From positions 1 through 56,890 of the forward strand of contig VAYN01000023.1 of the NCBI GenBank assembly GCA_005885405.1: a stretch of DNA of 56,890 nucleotides. Reading direction: 5' to 3'. The position numbers were made by a program, and so were the translations under genes. The stretch is from Actinomycetota bacterium (GTDB lineage: Bacteria; Actinomycetota; Thermoleophilia; Solirubrobacterales; 70-9). Shown here piece by piece: positions 29,447 through 37,910 of this stretch. Numbering within the stretch: position 1 is the first letter of the stretch; each line of letters opens with the position of its first letter. The notes beneath the pieces were generated by a model. That model saw only the letters and a program-made list of their open reading frames with translations, was not told where the DNA came from and searched no databases.

Positions 29447-31005
29447 CCCGCTACCGCCACCTGATCACCGACGACAACCGCAAGTGGTGGACGCTCGGAG
29501 CGATGTGTTTCGCGCTGTTCATGATCATGCTCGACAACACGATCGTGAACGTCGCCTTGCCGTCGATCCAGAAGGACCTCGGCGCCTCGATCAGCGGCCT
29601 GGAGTGGACGATCAACGGCTACACGCTCTCCTTCGCCGTGCTGCTTGCGACCGGCGGCCGGCTGGGCGACATTTTCGGGCGGCGGCGGATGTTCCTCGCC
29701 GGCGTTGTCATCTTCGCCCTCTCCTCGGCGACCGCCGGCTTCGCGCCTGACGAGACCGCGCTGGTTCTCAGCCGCGTCGTTCAGGGCGTTGGCGCGGCGC
29801 TGATGATGCCGGGGACGCTCTCGATCATCACCGACGCCTTCCCGGCGCACGAGCGCGGCAAGGCGATGGGCACCTGGGCCGGCGTCTCCGCCTTGGCGCT
29901 CGCCGTCGGACCGGTCCTGGGCGGCTTCCTCACCGAGCACGTCAGCTGGCGGGCGATCTTCTACGTCAACATTCCGGTCGCGATCGGCGCCGTGGTCGCG
30001 ACCCTGTTCGCCGTGCGCGAGTCCCGCGACACCTCCGTCGGCCGCGAGGTCGACTACGCCGGCGTAGCCGTCCTCACCGCCGGCCTGACCGCGCTCATTC
30101 TCGCCCTGGTTGAGGGCAACAGCTGGGGCTGGGGCTCGACCGAAGTGATCGCCTTGCTCGCGGGCGCGGCGCTGGCGCTGCCGCTCTTCGTCTACGTCGA
30201 GAACCGGGTGAAGGCGCCGATGGTCCAGTTCGACCTGCTCAGCGACCGCAACTTTCTCGGCGCCGTCTGCGTGGCGATGATCATCAGCTTCGGGATGCTG
30301 GGCGTCTTCTTCTTCCTCGCCCTCTACATGCAGGACATTCTCGGCTACTCGCCGCTGGAGGCGGGGGTGAGGTTCCTGCCCTCGACCCTGATGATCGTCG
30401 GGGTGGCTCCGGTCGCCGGTCGCCTCTCGGACCGCTTCGGCCCGCGCTGGCTGATCGCAGGCGGCCTCGTCATCGTCGCCGCCTCGCTCTTCAGCTTCAG
30501 TCGCATCGCGGTCGACTCCACTTACCTCGACCTGCTGCCCGGGTTCATGCTGCTCGGCATCGGCATCGCGCTGACGATGTCGCCGATGACGAGCGCGGCG
30601 ATGAACGCGGTGCCGGTGCAGAAAGCTGGGATCGCCTCCGGCGTCCTCTCGATGTTCCGCATGGTCGGCGGCAGCCTCGGCGTCGCCGTCACCGGCGCGA
30701 TCTTTCAGGGCCTGGTCAGCTCGAAGCTGGACTCGCTGCTTGGCGGCAGCGGCGTCACCGAGGCGCAGCGCCAGTCGATCGCCGATCAGCTCGGCGGCGG
30801 TGCCGCACCCCACGTCCAGGGGCTCGACGCGTCCCAGGTCAAAGGGGTGGTTGCGGCCGGGAACGAGGCCTTCGTCTACGCCCTCAGCCACGCGATGACC
30901 GTCTCCGGCTTCGTCGCCCTGCTGGGGGCGGGGATCGGCGCGACCGCGATCCGCTCCAAGGCGAAGACCTCGACCAGCTCTCAGGTGGCGATGGCGGAGG
31001 CATAG
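29443..31005 (+). CDS. MFS drug efflux transporter, DHA2 (EmrB/QacA) family
   Basis: A 520-residue inner-membrane proton antiporter with about 14 hydrophobic segments. Signature elements are MIMLDNTIVNVALPSIQKDL in helix 1, GRLGDIFGRRRMFLAG in the helix 2-3 loop, VQGVGAALMMPGTLSII, and GPVLGGFLTEHVSWRAIFYVN. TTG at 29443 is the start; AAGGAAG lies about ten bases upstream. Linked to MarR, so likely confers export of a toxic small molecule that is sensed by that regulator (inference from the arrangement). Confidence 0.93.
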   Translation: MTRYRHLITDDNRKWWTLGAMCFALFMIMLDNTIVNVALPSIQKDLGASISGLEWTINGYTLSFAVLLATGGRLGDIFGRRRMFLAGVVIFALSSATAGFAPDETALVLSRVVQGVGAALMMPGTLSIITDAFPAHERGKAMGTWAGVSALALAVGPVLGGFLTEHVSWRAIFYVNIPVAIGAVVATLFAVRESRDTSVGREVDYAGVAVLTAGLTALILALVEGNSWGWGSTEVIALLAGAALALPLFVYVENRVKAPMVQFDLLSDRNFLGAVCVAMIISFGMLGVFFFLALYMQDILGYSPLEAGVRFLPSTLMIVGVAPVAGRLSDRFGPRWLIAGGLVIVAASLFSFSRIAVDSTYLDLLPGFMLLGIGIALTMSPMTSAAMNAVPVQKAGIASGVLSMFRMVGGSLGVAVTGAIFQGLVSSKLDSLLGGSGVTEAQRQSIADQLGGGAAPHVQGLDASQVKGVVAAGNEAFVYALSHAMTVSGFVALLGAGIGATAIRSKAKTSTSSQVAMAEA

Positions 31006-31016
31006 GCTGCCGCCCG

Positions 31017-31670
31017 ATGCTGGTCCTGCTGCCGCCGTCGGAAGGGAAGGCCGAGCCCGCCGCGGGCGATCCGGTCGACCTCGGCGCGCTCGCCTTTGCC
31101 GATGAGCTCAGTGGGCGCCGGGAGCAGGTGCTCGACGCATTCGACCCGGGGCTGCGGAAAGCGCCGGCGGTGCCGGCGGCCGGTGTCTACACCGGGGTTC
31201 TCTTTCAGCGGCTGGAGCTACCGACCGTGCCGGCGAAATCGCGCCGGCGGGTCCTGATCTTCAGCGCGCTCTGGGGCGTGGTGCGACCCGACGACCGCAT
31301 CCCCTTTTACAAGCTGTCGCCAAAGACGAAGCTGGAGGGGATCGGGGCGCCAGCGGGCTACTGGCGCCCGGCGCTGACCGAGGCGCTGCCTGACAAAAGG
31401 GGTGAGCTGATCGTCGACATGCGATCGGGCGCCTACGCCTCCTTCTGGAAGCCGAAGCGGGCGACGCTGCTGGCGGTGCGGGCCTTCACCGAGCGTGACG
31501 GCGAGCGCAAGGCCGTCTCCCACATGGCGAAGGCGAGCCGCGGCGATGTTGCCAGGGCGCTGCTCTCGGCGAAAAAGGCACCGGGGGACCCAGAAGGCGC
31601 CGCCGCGATAGCCGAGGCCGCCGGTCTCCGCGTCGAGCTCACGGCCGACAGCCTCGACGTGATCGTCTAG
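31017..31670 (+). CDS. yaaA: YaaA family peroxide-stress protein (UPF0246)
   Basis: A 217-residue protein of the YaaA/DUF328 family, which in E. coli limits damage from hydrogen peroxide by lowering free iron. Family landmarks are LLPPSEGKAEP at the N-terminus, IFSALWGVVRPDDRIPFYKL in the middle, and VDMRSGAYASFWKP. No membrane segment. Its 3' end converges on bioD, overlapping by four bases. Confidence 0.92.
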   Translation: MLVLLPPSEGKAEPAAGDPVDLGALAFADELSGRREQVLDAFDPGLRKAPAVPAAGVYTGVLFQRLELPTVPAKSRRRVLIFSALWGVVRPDDRIPFYKLSPKTKLEGIGAPAGYWRPALTEALPDKRGELIVDMRSGAYASFWKPKRATLLAVRAFTERDGERKAVSHMAKASRGDVARALLSAKKAPGDPEGAAAIAEAAGLRVELTADSLDVIV

Positions 31671-32267
31671 ATCCGCAGCTGGGGCCAGGACGAAGGGTCG
31701 GCGAGGTCGAGGCGGGGGAGGGTCAGAACCTCGATGTCGGCGAGGGCGGCGATCGTCTCGCGGTTATCGCGCTCGATCTCCGAAGGCGCCTCGGGCCAGG
31801 GGTTGAGGACGACGGCTTCCACCTCGAGCCCGGCGCCGCGGGACGCCTCGATCGTCAGCAGGGTGTGGTTGATCGTGCCCAGGCCGGGGGCGGCGACGAC
31901 CACCAGCGGGTAGCCGAGGTCGACGGCGAGGTCGCGGACGAGGTAGCCGGGAGCGAGCGGGACGAGCAAGCCGCCGACGCCCTCGCAGACGATCGCGTCG
32001 GTGCCGTCGGCCGCGGCCGCGGCCGCCTCGCGCAGTCGGGTGGGGTCGATCTCCTCACCCGCGAGCGCCGCGGCAAGGTGCGGCGAAGCGGGCGGTCCGT
32101 AGCGGTAGGGGGCGATCTCCTCCGACCCCTTCGTCGAGGCCCGTCACCGCCGGCTTAAAGACGGCGACCTGCTTGCCGTCGCGGGCGAGGGTGCGGGCGA
32201 TCGTCGCCGCAACGACGGTCTTGCCGACCTCGGTGCCGGTACCGGTGACGAAGACGCCGTCGGCCAT
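31667..32267 (-). pseudogene. bioD: Dethiobiotin synthetase, interrupted by a one-base frameshift
   Basis: This would close the ureido ring to form dethiobiotin. The start frame (ATG 32267) encodes FVTGTGTEVGKT, the P-loop, and goes on to VFKPAVTGLDEG. The frame then shifts; the correct continuation (SEEIAPYRYGPPASPHLAAA, IDPTRLREAA, VCEGVGGLLVPLAPGYLVRD, VVVAAPGLGTINHTLLTIEA) is in the neighbouring frame up to the stop at 31667. Dropping one base from the run of four C (plus strand) at 32126-32129 restores one 199-residue protein. The break could be real, or a homopolymer sequencing error. The rest of the operon (bioF, bioB) is intact, which favours an error or a very recent change. Confidence 0.88.
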
Positions 32268-32272
32268 TGCGC

Positions 32273-33457
32273 TCAGGCGGCGAGCGGCTCGGCCCGGACG
32301 AGGCCGACTTCGCGGGCGGCGGTTCCGACCATGTGAGCGGCGGCGACCAGGTCCTCGCGGCGGTGGGTGGCCATCGCGGTCATCCGCAGGCGGCAGGATC
32401 CGTCAGGGACGGTCGGGGGTCGGATCCCCTGGGCGAAGACGCCTTTCTCGAGGGCGAGCTCGCAGAGCTCCATCGTCGCCTCTGCCTCGCCGACGTGGAC
32501 CGGGACGACCTGGGTCGTCGACGGCCCAGCTTCGAGGCCCTCGGCGGCGAGGGAACGGCGCAGCAGCGCGGCGTTGGCCTGCAGCTTGTCGACGAGCTCG
32601 GGCTCCGTTTCGAGGATCGCCAGCGCCGCCGCCGCGGCCGCGCTGGCAGAAGGCGGCGGAGCGGTGGAGAAGATGAACGAGCGGGCCGAGTTGACCAGAA
32701 GGTCGACGAGCTCCGCCGCGGCGCAGACGTAGGCGCCGTAGGAGCCGAGCGCCTTGCCGAGGGTGCCGACGACGATGTCGACCTCGCCGCTGAGGCCGGC
32801 GGCCGCGACCGAGCCGCGGCCGCCGGGGCCGACCGCACCGGTCGCGTGGGCCTCGTCGACCATCAGCCGGGCGCCGTGGCGGTGCGCCAGCTCCAGCAGC
32901 TGCGTCAGGGGAGCGACGTCGCCGTCCATCGAGAAGACGCCGTCGGTGACGATCAGCGAACCGCGCCCGCGCGCCTTACGCAGCCCCCATGAGAGGTGCT
33001 CGAGGTCGCCGTGGCGGTAGACGAAGGTCTCGGCCCGCGAGAGGCGGCAGCCGTCGACGATGCTGGCGTGGTTGAGCTCATCTGAGAAGACGACCTCGCC
33101 GCGGCCGGCGAGGGCGGCGATGACGCCGCTGTTGGCGAGGTAGCCGGAGCCGAAGAGGAGGGCGGACTCGTAGCCCTCGAAGGCGGCCAGCCGCCGCTCC
33201 AGCGCTCGGTGCGGCTCCATGTTGCCGGAGATCAGGCGGGAGGCGCCGGAGCCGGCACCCCACTGCAGGGCCGCCTCGGCGGCGGCCTCGCGGACCTCGG
33301 CGCGGTCTGCGAGGCCGAGGTAGTTGTTGGAGCAGAGGAGGAGGACGGGGCGCCCGTCGAGGGTGACGGTTGGGCCCTGGGGGCCTTCGACGAGGCGCAG
33401 GTGCCGGTAGAGGCCGCGGTCGCGGAGCTCCTCGAGCCGCTCGTGGACTTCGGTCAC
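32273..33457 (-). CDS. bioF: 8-amino-7-oxononanoate synthase
   Basis: A 394-residue PLP enzyme that condenses pimeloyl-ACP or -CoA with alanine to make KAPA. Diagnostic features are LLLCSNNYLGLADRAEV near the N-terminus, GSGASRLISGN, DELNHASIVDGCRLSRA, MVDEAHATGAVG and the PLP lysine in VVGTLGKALGSYGAYV. The GTG start at 33457 forms a GTGA overlap with the bioB stop, and its stop is five bases from bioD. An earlier, longer open frame overlaps bioB and is rejected. Confidence 0.96.
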   Translation of the reverse strand: MTEVHERLEELRDRGLYRHLRLVEGPQGPTVTLDGRPVLLLCSNNYLGLADRAEVREAAAEAALQWGAGSGASRLISGNMEPHRALERRLAAFEGYESALLFGSGYLANSGVIAALAGRGEVVFSDELNHASIVDGCRLSRAETFVYRHGDLEHLSWGLRKARGRGSLIVTDGVFSMDGDVAPLTQLLELAHRHGARLMVDEAHATGAVGPGGRGSVAAAGLSGEVDIVVGTLGKALGSYGAYVCAAAELVDLLVNSARSFIFSTAPPPSASAAAAAALAILETEPELVDKLQANAALLRRSLAAEGLEAGPSTTQVVPVHVGEAEATMELCELALEKGVFAQGIRPPTVPDGSCRLRMTAMATHRREDLVAAAHMVGTAAREVGLVRAEPLAA

Positions 33458-34578
33458 GCCGCCCGTGGGTAGGAAGGCGGCTTCTTCGCCTTCTTCACGA
33501 CCCGCAGCTGCGTCGAGGGGTCCCAGAAGTTCGCTTCCTCCTGGGTGTCGATCAGCTCGTCGATCGGCGTCGCCGGCGTCTCGCCGTCGAGCCAGCCGGA
33601 GCGGTTGTCCGGGCGCGGGTTGGCGCCGTTGTCGGGCTGGCGGGCGACGTTGAGGCCAAGCTCTTCGAACATCTCCCGGTCCTCGGCCGGCTCGGCCCCG
33701 AGGGTGGTGAGGAAGTTGCCCATCATCACCCCGTTGAGGCCGGCCTTGACCGCGAGCTTGTGCAGGGAGCCGAGGTTCTCGACCCGGCCGCCGCAGAGGC
33801 GGAAGAGGGCGCCGGGGATGATCAGGCGGAAGATCGCGATCCACTTCACGACCTCCCACGGGTCCATCACCGAGCGGTCGCCGAACTTGGTTCCGTCCTT
33901 CGGGATCAGGAGGTTGATCGGGATCGAAGTGGGGTTGATCTCGGAGAGCTCGAAGGCCATCTCAACCCGCTGCTCCTCGGTCTCACCGAGGTTGAGGATG
34001 CCGCCGACGCAGGTCTCCAGCCCGGCCTCCTTGACCGCTTGGATCGTCCGCAGCCGGCCCTCGTAGCGGACCGTGGTCGAGACCTCGGGGTAGTAGGAGC
34101 GCGCCGACTCGACGTTGTGGTGGACGCGCTGGACCCCCGCCTCTTTCAGCGCCTTCGCCCGCTCGGCCGACATGTGGCCGATCGAGGCGCAGCGCTTGAG
34201 GTTGGTCTTCTCGGCGACCAGCTTCGTCCCCTCGAGGATCTTCTGGAAGTCCCGCTTGGAGAGGCCCTGGCCCTGGGTGACCATGCAGAAGCGGTGGGCG
34301 CCGGCGGCTTCGGCCGCTTTGGCGTGTTCGAGGATCTGCTCGGGCTCCATCATCGCGTGCATCGGCGTGTCCGCCTCGGCGTAGCGCGACTGGGCGCAGA
34401 AGCCGCAGTCCTCGGCGCAGCCGCCGGACTTGGCGTTGACCAGCGAGCACATGTCGGTGGAGTCGCCGAAGTTCTCGACTCGCACCTCCCAGGCGCGTTC
34501 GACGAGGGCTTCGATCTCGGCGTGGTCGGTGAGGCGGCCGTAGGCGAGGGCCTCCTCAGCGGTGATCAAGGGGGGCAT
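33454..34578 (-). CDS. bioB: Biotin synthase (radical SAM)
   Basis: A 374-residue radical SAM enzyme that inserts sulfur into dethiobiotin. The SAM-cluster motif is CAEDCGFCAQ (CxxxCxxC), followed by conserved GGILNLGETEEQRVEMAF and the second-cluster cysteine and Arg region. The ATG at 34578 (MPPLITAEEALAYG) is the family-consistent start. The 3' end overlaps bioF, and a 17-base inverted repeat lies in the upstream gap. First gene of bioB-bioF-bioD. Confidence 0.96.
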   Translation of the reverse strand: MPPLITAEEALAYGRLTDHAEIEALVERAWEVRVENFGDSTDMCSLVNAKSGGCAEDCGFCAQSRYAEADTPMHAMMEPEQILEHAKAAEAAGAHRFCMVTQGQGLSKRDFQKILEGTKLVAEKTNLKRCASIGHMSAERAKALKEAGVQRVHHNVESARSYYPEVSTTVRYEGRLRTIQAVKEAGLETCVGGILNLGETEEQRVEMAFELSEINPTSIPINLLIPKDGTKFGDRSVMDPWEVVKWIAIFRLIIPGALFRLCGGRVENLGSLHKLAVKAGLNGVMMGNFLTTLGAEPAEDREMFEELGLNVARQPDNGANPRPDNRSGWLDGETPATPIDELIDTQEEANFWDPSTQLRVVKKAKKPPSYPRAA

Positions 34579-34619
34579 CGGCACGCACCCTAGGAATCGT
34601 TTCGGACGCCTGAACCAGG

Positions 34620-34666
34620 GTGTGGTTGAGCTTTGTCTCGGATACCGCCACAAAGCTCAACCACAC
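34620..34666. promoter_or_regulatory. 17-base perfect inverted repeat between bioB and the GH3 gene
   Basis: Arms GTGTGGTTGAGCTTTGT (34620-34636) and ACAAAGCTCAACCACAC (34650-34666) around 13 bases. It fills the gap between two divergent genes, 41 bases from the bioB start and 17 from the other. It does not fit the usual BirA (TTGTAAACC-type) or BioQ (TGAAC-N3-GTTAC) sites that I know, so the controlling protein, if any, is open. Confidence 0.75.
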
Positions 34667-34682
34667 TCCATAGCATCGGCGT

Positions 34683-35798
34683 GTGGAGCGCAGACTTAGG
34701 TGGCGGCGCGGGGTGGCCTTGGGTCTGCTGGCGTGCCTCGCGATCGGGGCGTTCGCGTGTGGAGCGACGCTCGGCGACAGCGGCGGGACGACTGAGCCGA
34801 GCGTGGCCGAGACGCTGCCGGCGAAGCAGCTGGCCGGGCTTCGGATCGTCACCGGCCTGCGCGGCACCTCGATCTCTCCGGCGCTCCGCGAGGCGATCGC
34901 CGAGGGCCACGTCGCCGGGATCGTTCTCTTCTCCGAAAACCTCCCCGGCCGCGCCGCCGGCCGCCGCCTGATCTCCCGCCTGCAGGCGATCCCGCGGCCG
35001 CCGAAGCTGCGCAGCCCATTACTAGTGATGACCGACCAGGAGGGAGGGCTGGTAAAGCGGCTGGACGGCGCGCCGAGTGCATCGGCCCGGGAGATGGGCG
35101 CTCGCGGCGGCGCGTTCAGCGAGCGCGAAGGCCGTAGAACCGCCGCCAACCTCCGCGACCTCGGCATCAACGTCGACCTCGCGCCGGTCCTCGACGTCGG
35201 CCGCCCCGGCGGCGTCATCGCCGAGACCGAAAGGAGCTTCGGCGCCACCGCCGCCCGCGTCGGAGCGACCGCGGTCCCGTTCGCGAAGGGGCTGCAGGCC
35301 GGGGGAGTTGCCGCTACCGGCAAGCACTTCCCCGGCTTCGGCGCGGCGACCGAAAACACCGACTTCGCGGTCGAACGGGTCGACCTCTCGAAGCAGGAGC
35401 TGCGTCGGGTCGACGAGAAGCCCTACGCCGCCTTCGCGACGGCGGGCGGGGAGTTGGTGATGCTCAGCACCGCGATCTACCCCGCCTTCTCGGACATCCC
35501 AGCCGCCTTCAACCGCACGATCGCAACCGGAGAGCTGCGCGACCGTCTCGGCTTCAAAGGGGTAACGATCACCGACGCGCTGGAAACGCCCGCCGTCGCA
35601 CACTTCGGCGGCACCGCCAAGGTCGCCGTTGCCGGCGCTCGCGCCGGTGCGGACCTGCTCCTCTTCGCCCGGCTGGGGCCGGCGGAGAGGGCCTGGAAGG
35701 CACTGGCTGGCGGCCTCCAAGCCGGCCGTCTCTCGCGGCCGCAGTTCGAGCAGGCCGCGCAGCGGGTGCTTGAGCTCCGCGCCGGACTGCGCCGCTGA
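34683..35798 (+). CDS. Glycoside hydrolase family 3 (beta-N-acetylhexosaminidase-like), probable lipoprotein
   Basis: A 371-residue enzyme. The N-terminus has basic residues, a hydrophobic stretch and a probable lipobox ending FAC-G (cysteine at about residue 26), so it may be anchored outside the membrane. Family 3 features are TDQEGGLVKRLDGA, the KHFPGFG motif carrying the His/Asp dyad region of NagZ-type enzymes, and the nucleophile Asp in GVTITDAL. NagZ-like enzymes recycle or trim N-acetylglucosamine-containing cell-wall pieces. GTG at 34683 is the start. Divergent from bioB. Confidence 0.88.
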   Translation: MERRLRWRRGVALGLLACLAIGAFACGATLGDSGGTTEPSVAETLPAKQLAGLRIVTGLRGTSISPALREAIAEGHVAGIVLFSENLPGRAAGRRLISRLQAIPRPPKLRSPLLVMTDQEGGLVKRLDGAPSASAREMGARGGAFSEREGRRTAANLRDLGINVDLAPVLDVGRPGGVIAETERSFGATAARVGATAVPFAKGLQAGGVAATGKHFPGFGAATENTDFAVERVDLSKQELRRVDEKPYAAFATAGGELVMLSTAIYPAFSDIPAAFNRTIATGELRDRLGFKGVTITDALETPAVAHFGGTAKVAVAGARAGADLLLFARLGPAERAWKALAGGLQAGRLSRPQFEQAAQRVLELRAGLRR

Positions 35799-35808
35799 CG
35801 ACGCGCTC

Positions 35809-37281
35809 TCAGTCCGAGACGTTCTCGCGCAGCGCCATCGGGTCGAAGACGCGGACCGCGTCGCGCCCCTCGTCCTTGGCCGCGTACATCGCCGTGTCGG
35901 CCTCGGAGACAACCGTGGCGACTCCGGTACGTGGGTCCTCGCCGAACATCGCGATCCCGATGCTGACGGTGACTCCATCCCCGGCCTCTTCGGAGCGATG
36001 CCCGCGGATCTCGGCGGCGATCGCCTCGGCCGCCAGTTGCGCCTCGCCGCGGCTGCAGCGCGGCAGGATCACCGCGAACTCATCGCCGCCGAGGCGGGCG
36101 AGGGTGTCGCTCTCGCGGGCGCGCCTGCGCAGCACTCCGGCCACCTCCTGGATCAGGCGGTCCCCGGCCGGGTGGCCGCGCGAGTCGTTGACCCGCTTGA
36201 ACTCGTCGATGTCGAGCATCAACAGCGCCCCGGTCGAGCCGTCGCGGCGGCTCCGCGCCATCGCCGCCGCCAGGTCCTCCTCGAAGCGCCGCCGGTTGTT
36301 GAGGCCGGTGAGCGAATCCTGGCTCGCCTGGCGCTCCAGCTCCTGAATCCGTTCGTTGCGCCCCCAGTTGAGGATCAGCGCCCCGAGCAGCGCCGCCAGC
36401 GAGATCCCCATCACGGCGAGGGCGAGCGGCAGGCTCAAGCCGGGACCACCAGGGCTATCGACGGTCAGGACCCAGGTGCGGTCAGCGATCGCCAGCGGCA
36501 CCGAGGCACCGTCAAGCGCATCCGTTGGCCCGAAGACCGTCTCGCCACCGACGTCGAGTTGCACCTCGTCCTCCGCGGTTACGGCTTCGGTCGCGGCGGC
36601 GGCGAGGGCGCCGATCCGGAAGCTGCCGGCGGCGAACCCGACTAAGGCGGCGCGCCGCTGTGCCCGCGTCTCCACCTTTGCCCCGTCCCGGTAGACGGGC
36701 TGGAAGACGTTGATGCCGCGGCCGCCGATCAGCAGGGGGATGACGGTGCTGGAGACCGGGGCACCGGCGTCCCTGGCACGGTCGAGGAACGGCGCCCGCC
36801 CGGGGTCCTGACCGAGGTCGTAGCCGAGAGCCTTTCGGTTTTCCTGCTCTTCCTCAGCGACGACGTAGGTGATCGGGAAGTAATCGGCGCGGGGGCCGGA
36901 GCGGCGGAAATCGAGCGGCGCCGACCGCTTCAAGATCGTGAGGCCGTGGCTGCGCTCGAAACGCTGCCGCTGTGCCGCCGTCACCCGCGGGATGAAGGCG
37001 GCGCCGCTGAGGGCGCCCTGGCTGATCAGCGAGCGGCCGTAGGTCTGGAACTCGTGCCGGCTGAGGTCGTCCTCGGCCTGGAAGAAGGCGGCGGCGCTTG
37101 TCAGCTGGCTGACCGAAAGCCCTGCCACCGCTTCCATCTGGTGCGCGGCCCGCATCGCCTCCTCGCGCTGCATCTGGTGGAAGTCGTCGCGATCGTCCTG
37201 GTAGACGAGGACCGCCGCCAGCACCGACCCAAGGCCGATCAGGGTTACCGCGGCGATCCCGAGCCAGAAGCGTCGCCTCAC
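35809..37281 (-). CDS. CHASE-domain diguanylate cyclase (GGDEF)
   Basis: A 490-residue membrane-bound enzyme. After a first membrane helix (FWLGIAAVTLIGLGSVLAAVLVY in two parts) comes an extracellular CHASE sensor domain (RHEFQTYGRSLISQGALSG, FPITYVVAEEE, and NVFQPVYRDG), a second helix (LPLALAVMGISLAALLGALI) and a GGDEF domain (QDSLTGLNNRRRF, ...RLGGDEFAVILPR). GGDEF is intact, and the inhibitory I-site RESD sits five residues before it, so the enzyme should make cyclic di-GMP and be product-inhibited. GTG at 37281 overlaps the stop of the glycosylase gene. Confidence 0.92.
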   Translation of the reverse strand: MRRRFWLGIAAVTLIGLGSVLAAVLVYQDDRDDFHQMQREEAMRAAHQMEAVAGLSVSQLTSAAAFFQAEDDLSRHEFQTYGRSLISQGALSGAAFIPRVTAAQRQRFERSHGLTILKRSAPLDFRRSGPRADYFPITYVVAEEEQENRKALGYDLGQDPGRAPFLDRARDAGAPVSSTVIPLLIGGRGINVFQPVYRDGAKVETRAQRRAALVGFAAGSFRIGALAAAATEAVTAEDEVQLDVGGETVFGPTDALDGASVPLAIADRTWVLTVDSPGGPGLSLPLALAVMGISLAALLGALILNWGRNERIQELERQASQDSLTGLNNRRRFEEDLAAAMARSRRDGSTGALLMLDIDEFKRVNDSRGHPAGDRLIQEVAGVLRRRARESDTLARLGGDEFAVILPRCSRGEAQLAAEAIAAEIRGHRSEEAGDGVTVSIGIAMFGEDPRTGVATVVSEADTAMYAAKDEGRDAVRVFDPMALRENVSD

Positions 37282-37910
37282 GAGGGCACCGCCGCCAAGG
37301 ACTCCCAGAGATAGAGCGAGGCGAGGCTGCGGTGGGGGCGCCACGGCTCGCCGATCTCGATCACCTGCTTCGGCGGCGGCATCTCCTCCAACCCGTACTC
37401 GATCTGGATCGCTTTGCGGATGCCGAGGTCGCCGCCGGAGAGGACGTCGGGCCGCTGCAGGTGGAAGATCAGGAACATCTCCGCCGTCCAGCGCCCGAGG
37501 CCGCGAACGGCAACGATCTCCTCGATCACCTCCTCGTCGCCGAGCTCCCCCAGCCGGTCCAGCTCCAGCTCGCCGGCGAGGACGTGGGAGGCGAGGTCGC
37601 GGATGTATTCGGTCTTGCGGCCGGAGAGGCCGGCGCCGCGGAGGTCCTCTTCGCGCGCCTCCAGCAGCTGCTCGGGGGTCGGCGTCTGCCCGTCGAAGAG
37701 GTCGAGCACGCGCAGGTAGATCGTCCGCGCCGCTTTCGTCGAGAGCTGCTGGCCGACGATTGCCCGCAGCAGCGCCCCGTAGGCGTCGGCGGGCCGCTCC
37801 TCTTTGCGGCGCTCGAGGCGGGTCGCGAGGTCGATCTTGCCGACGCGCTCGATCAGCGCCGCCATCGTCGGTTCGGCGGCGGCGAGTGCTTTGCGGGCCT
37901 TTGCGCTCAC
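37278..37910 (-). CDS. DNA-3-methyladenine glycosylase II-like (HhH-GPD)
   Basis: A 210-residue base-excision repair enzyme. The helix-hairpin-helix-GPD motif is VRGLGRWTAEMFLIFHL and the catalytic Asp follows in SGGDLGIRKAI, as in AlkA-type enzymes. IVGQQLSTKAARTIYLRV is the helical start of the domain. GTG at 37910 is chosen because it makes GTGA overlap with the preceding enoyl-CoA hydratase, and the longer open frame to 38405 is antisense-like in composition. No iron-sulfur Cys set is present. Confidence 0.9.
   Translation of the reverse strand: MSAKARKALAAAEPTMAALIERVGKIDLATRLERRKEERPADAYGALLRAIVGQQLSTKAARTIYLRVLDLFDGQTPTPEQLLEAREEDLRGAGLSGRKTEYIRDLASHVLAGELELDRLGELGDEEVIEEIVAVRGLGRWTAEMFLIFHLQRPDVLSGGDLGIRKAIQIEYGLEEMPPPKQVIEIGEPWRPHRSLASLYLWESLAAVPS

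Noticed and set aside
31667-32267. Programmed frameshift in bioD
   Set aside because: The run of four C is short and no pseudoknot or slippery heptamer is evident; a mutation or sequencing error is simpler.
34620-34666. BirA-type biotin operator
   Set aside because: The arms do not match the TTGTAAACC-type half-sites; kept only as an unassigned inverted repeat.
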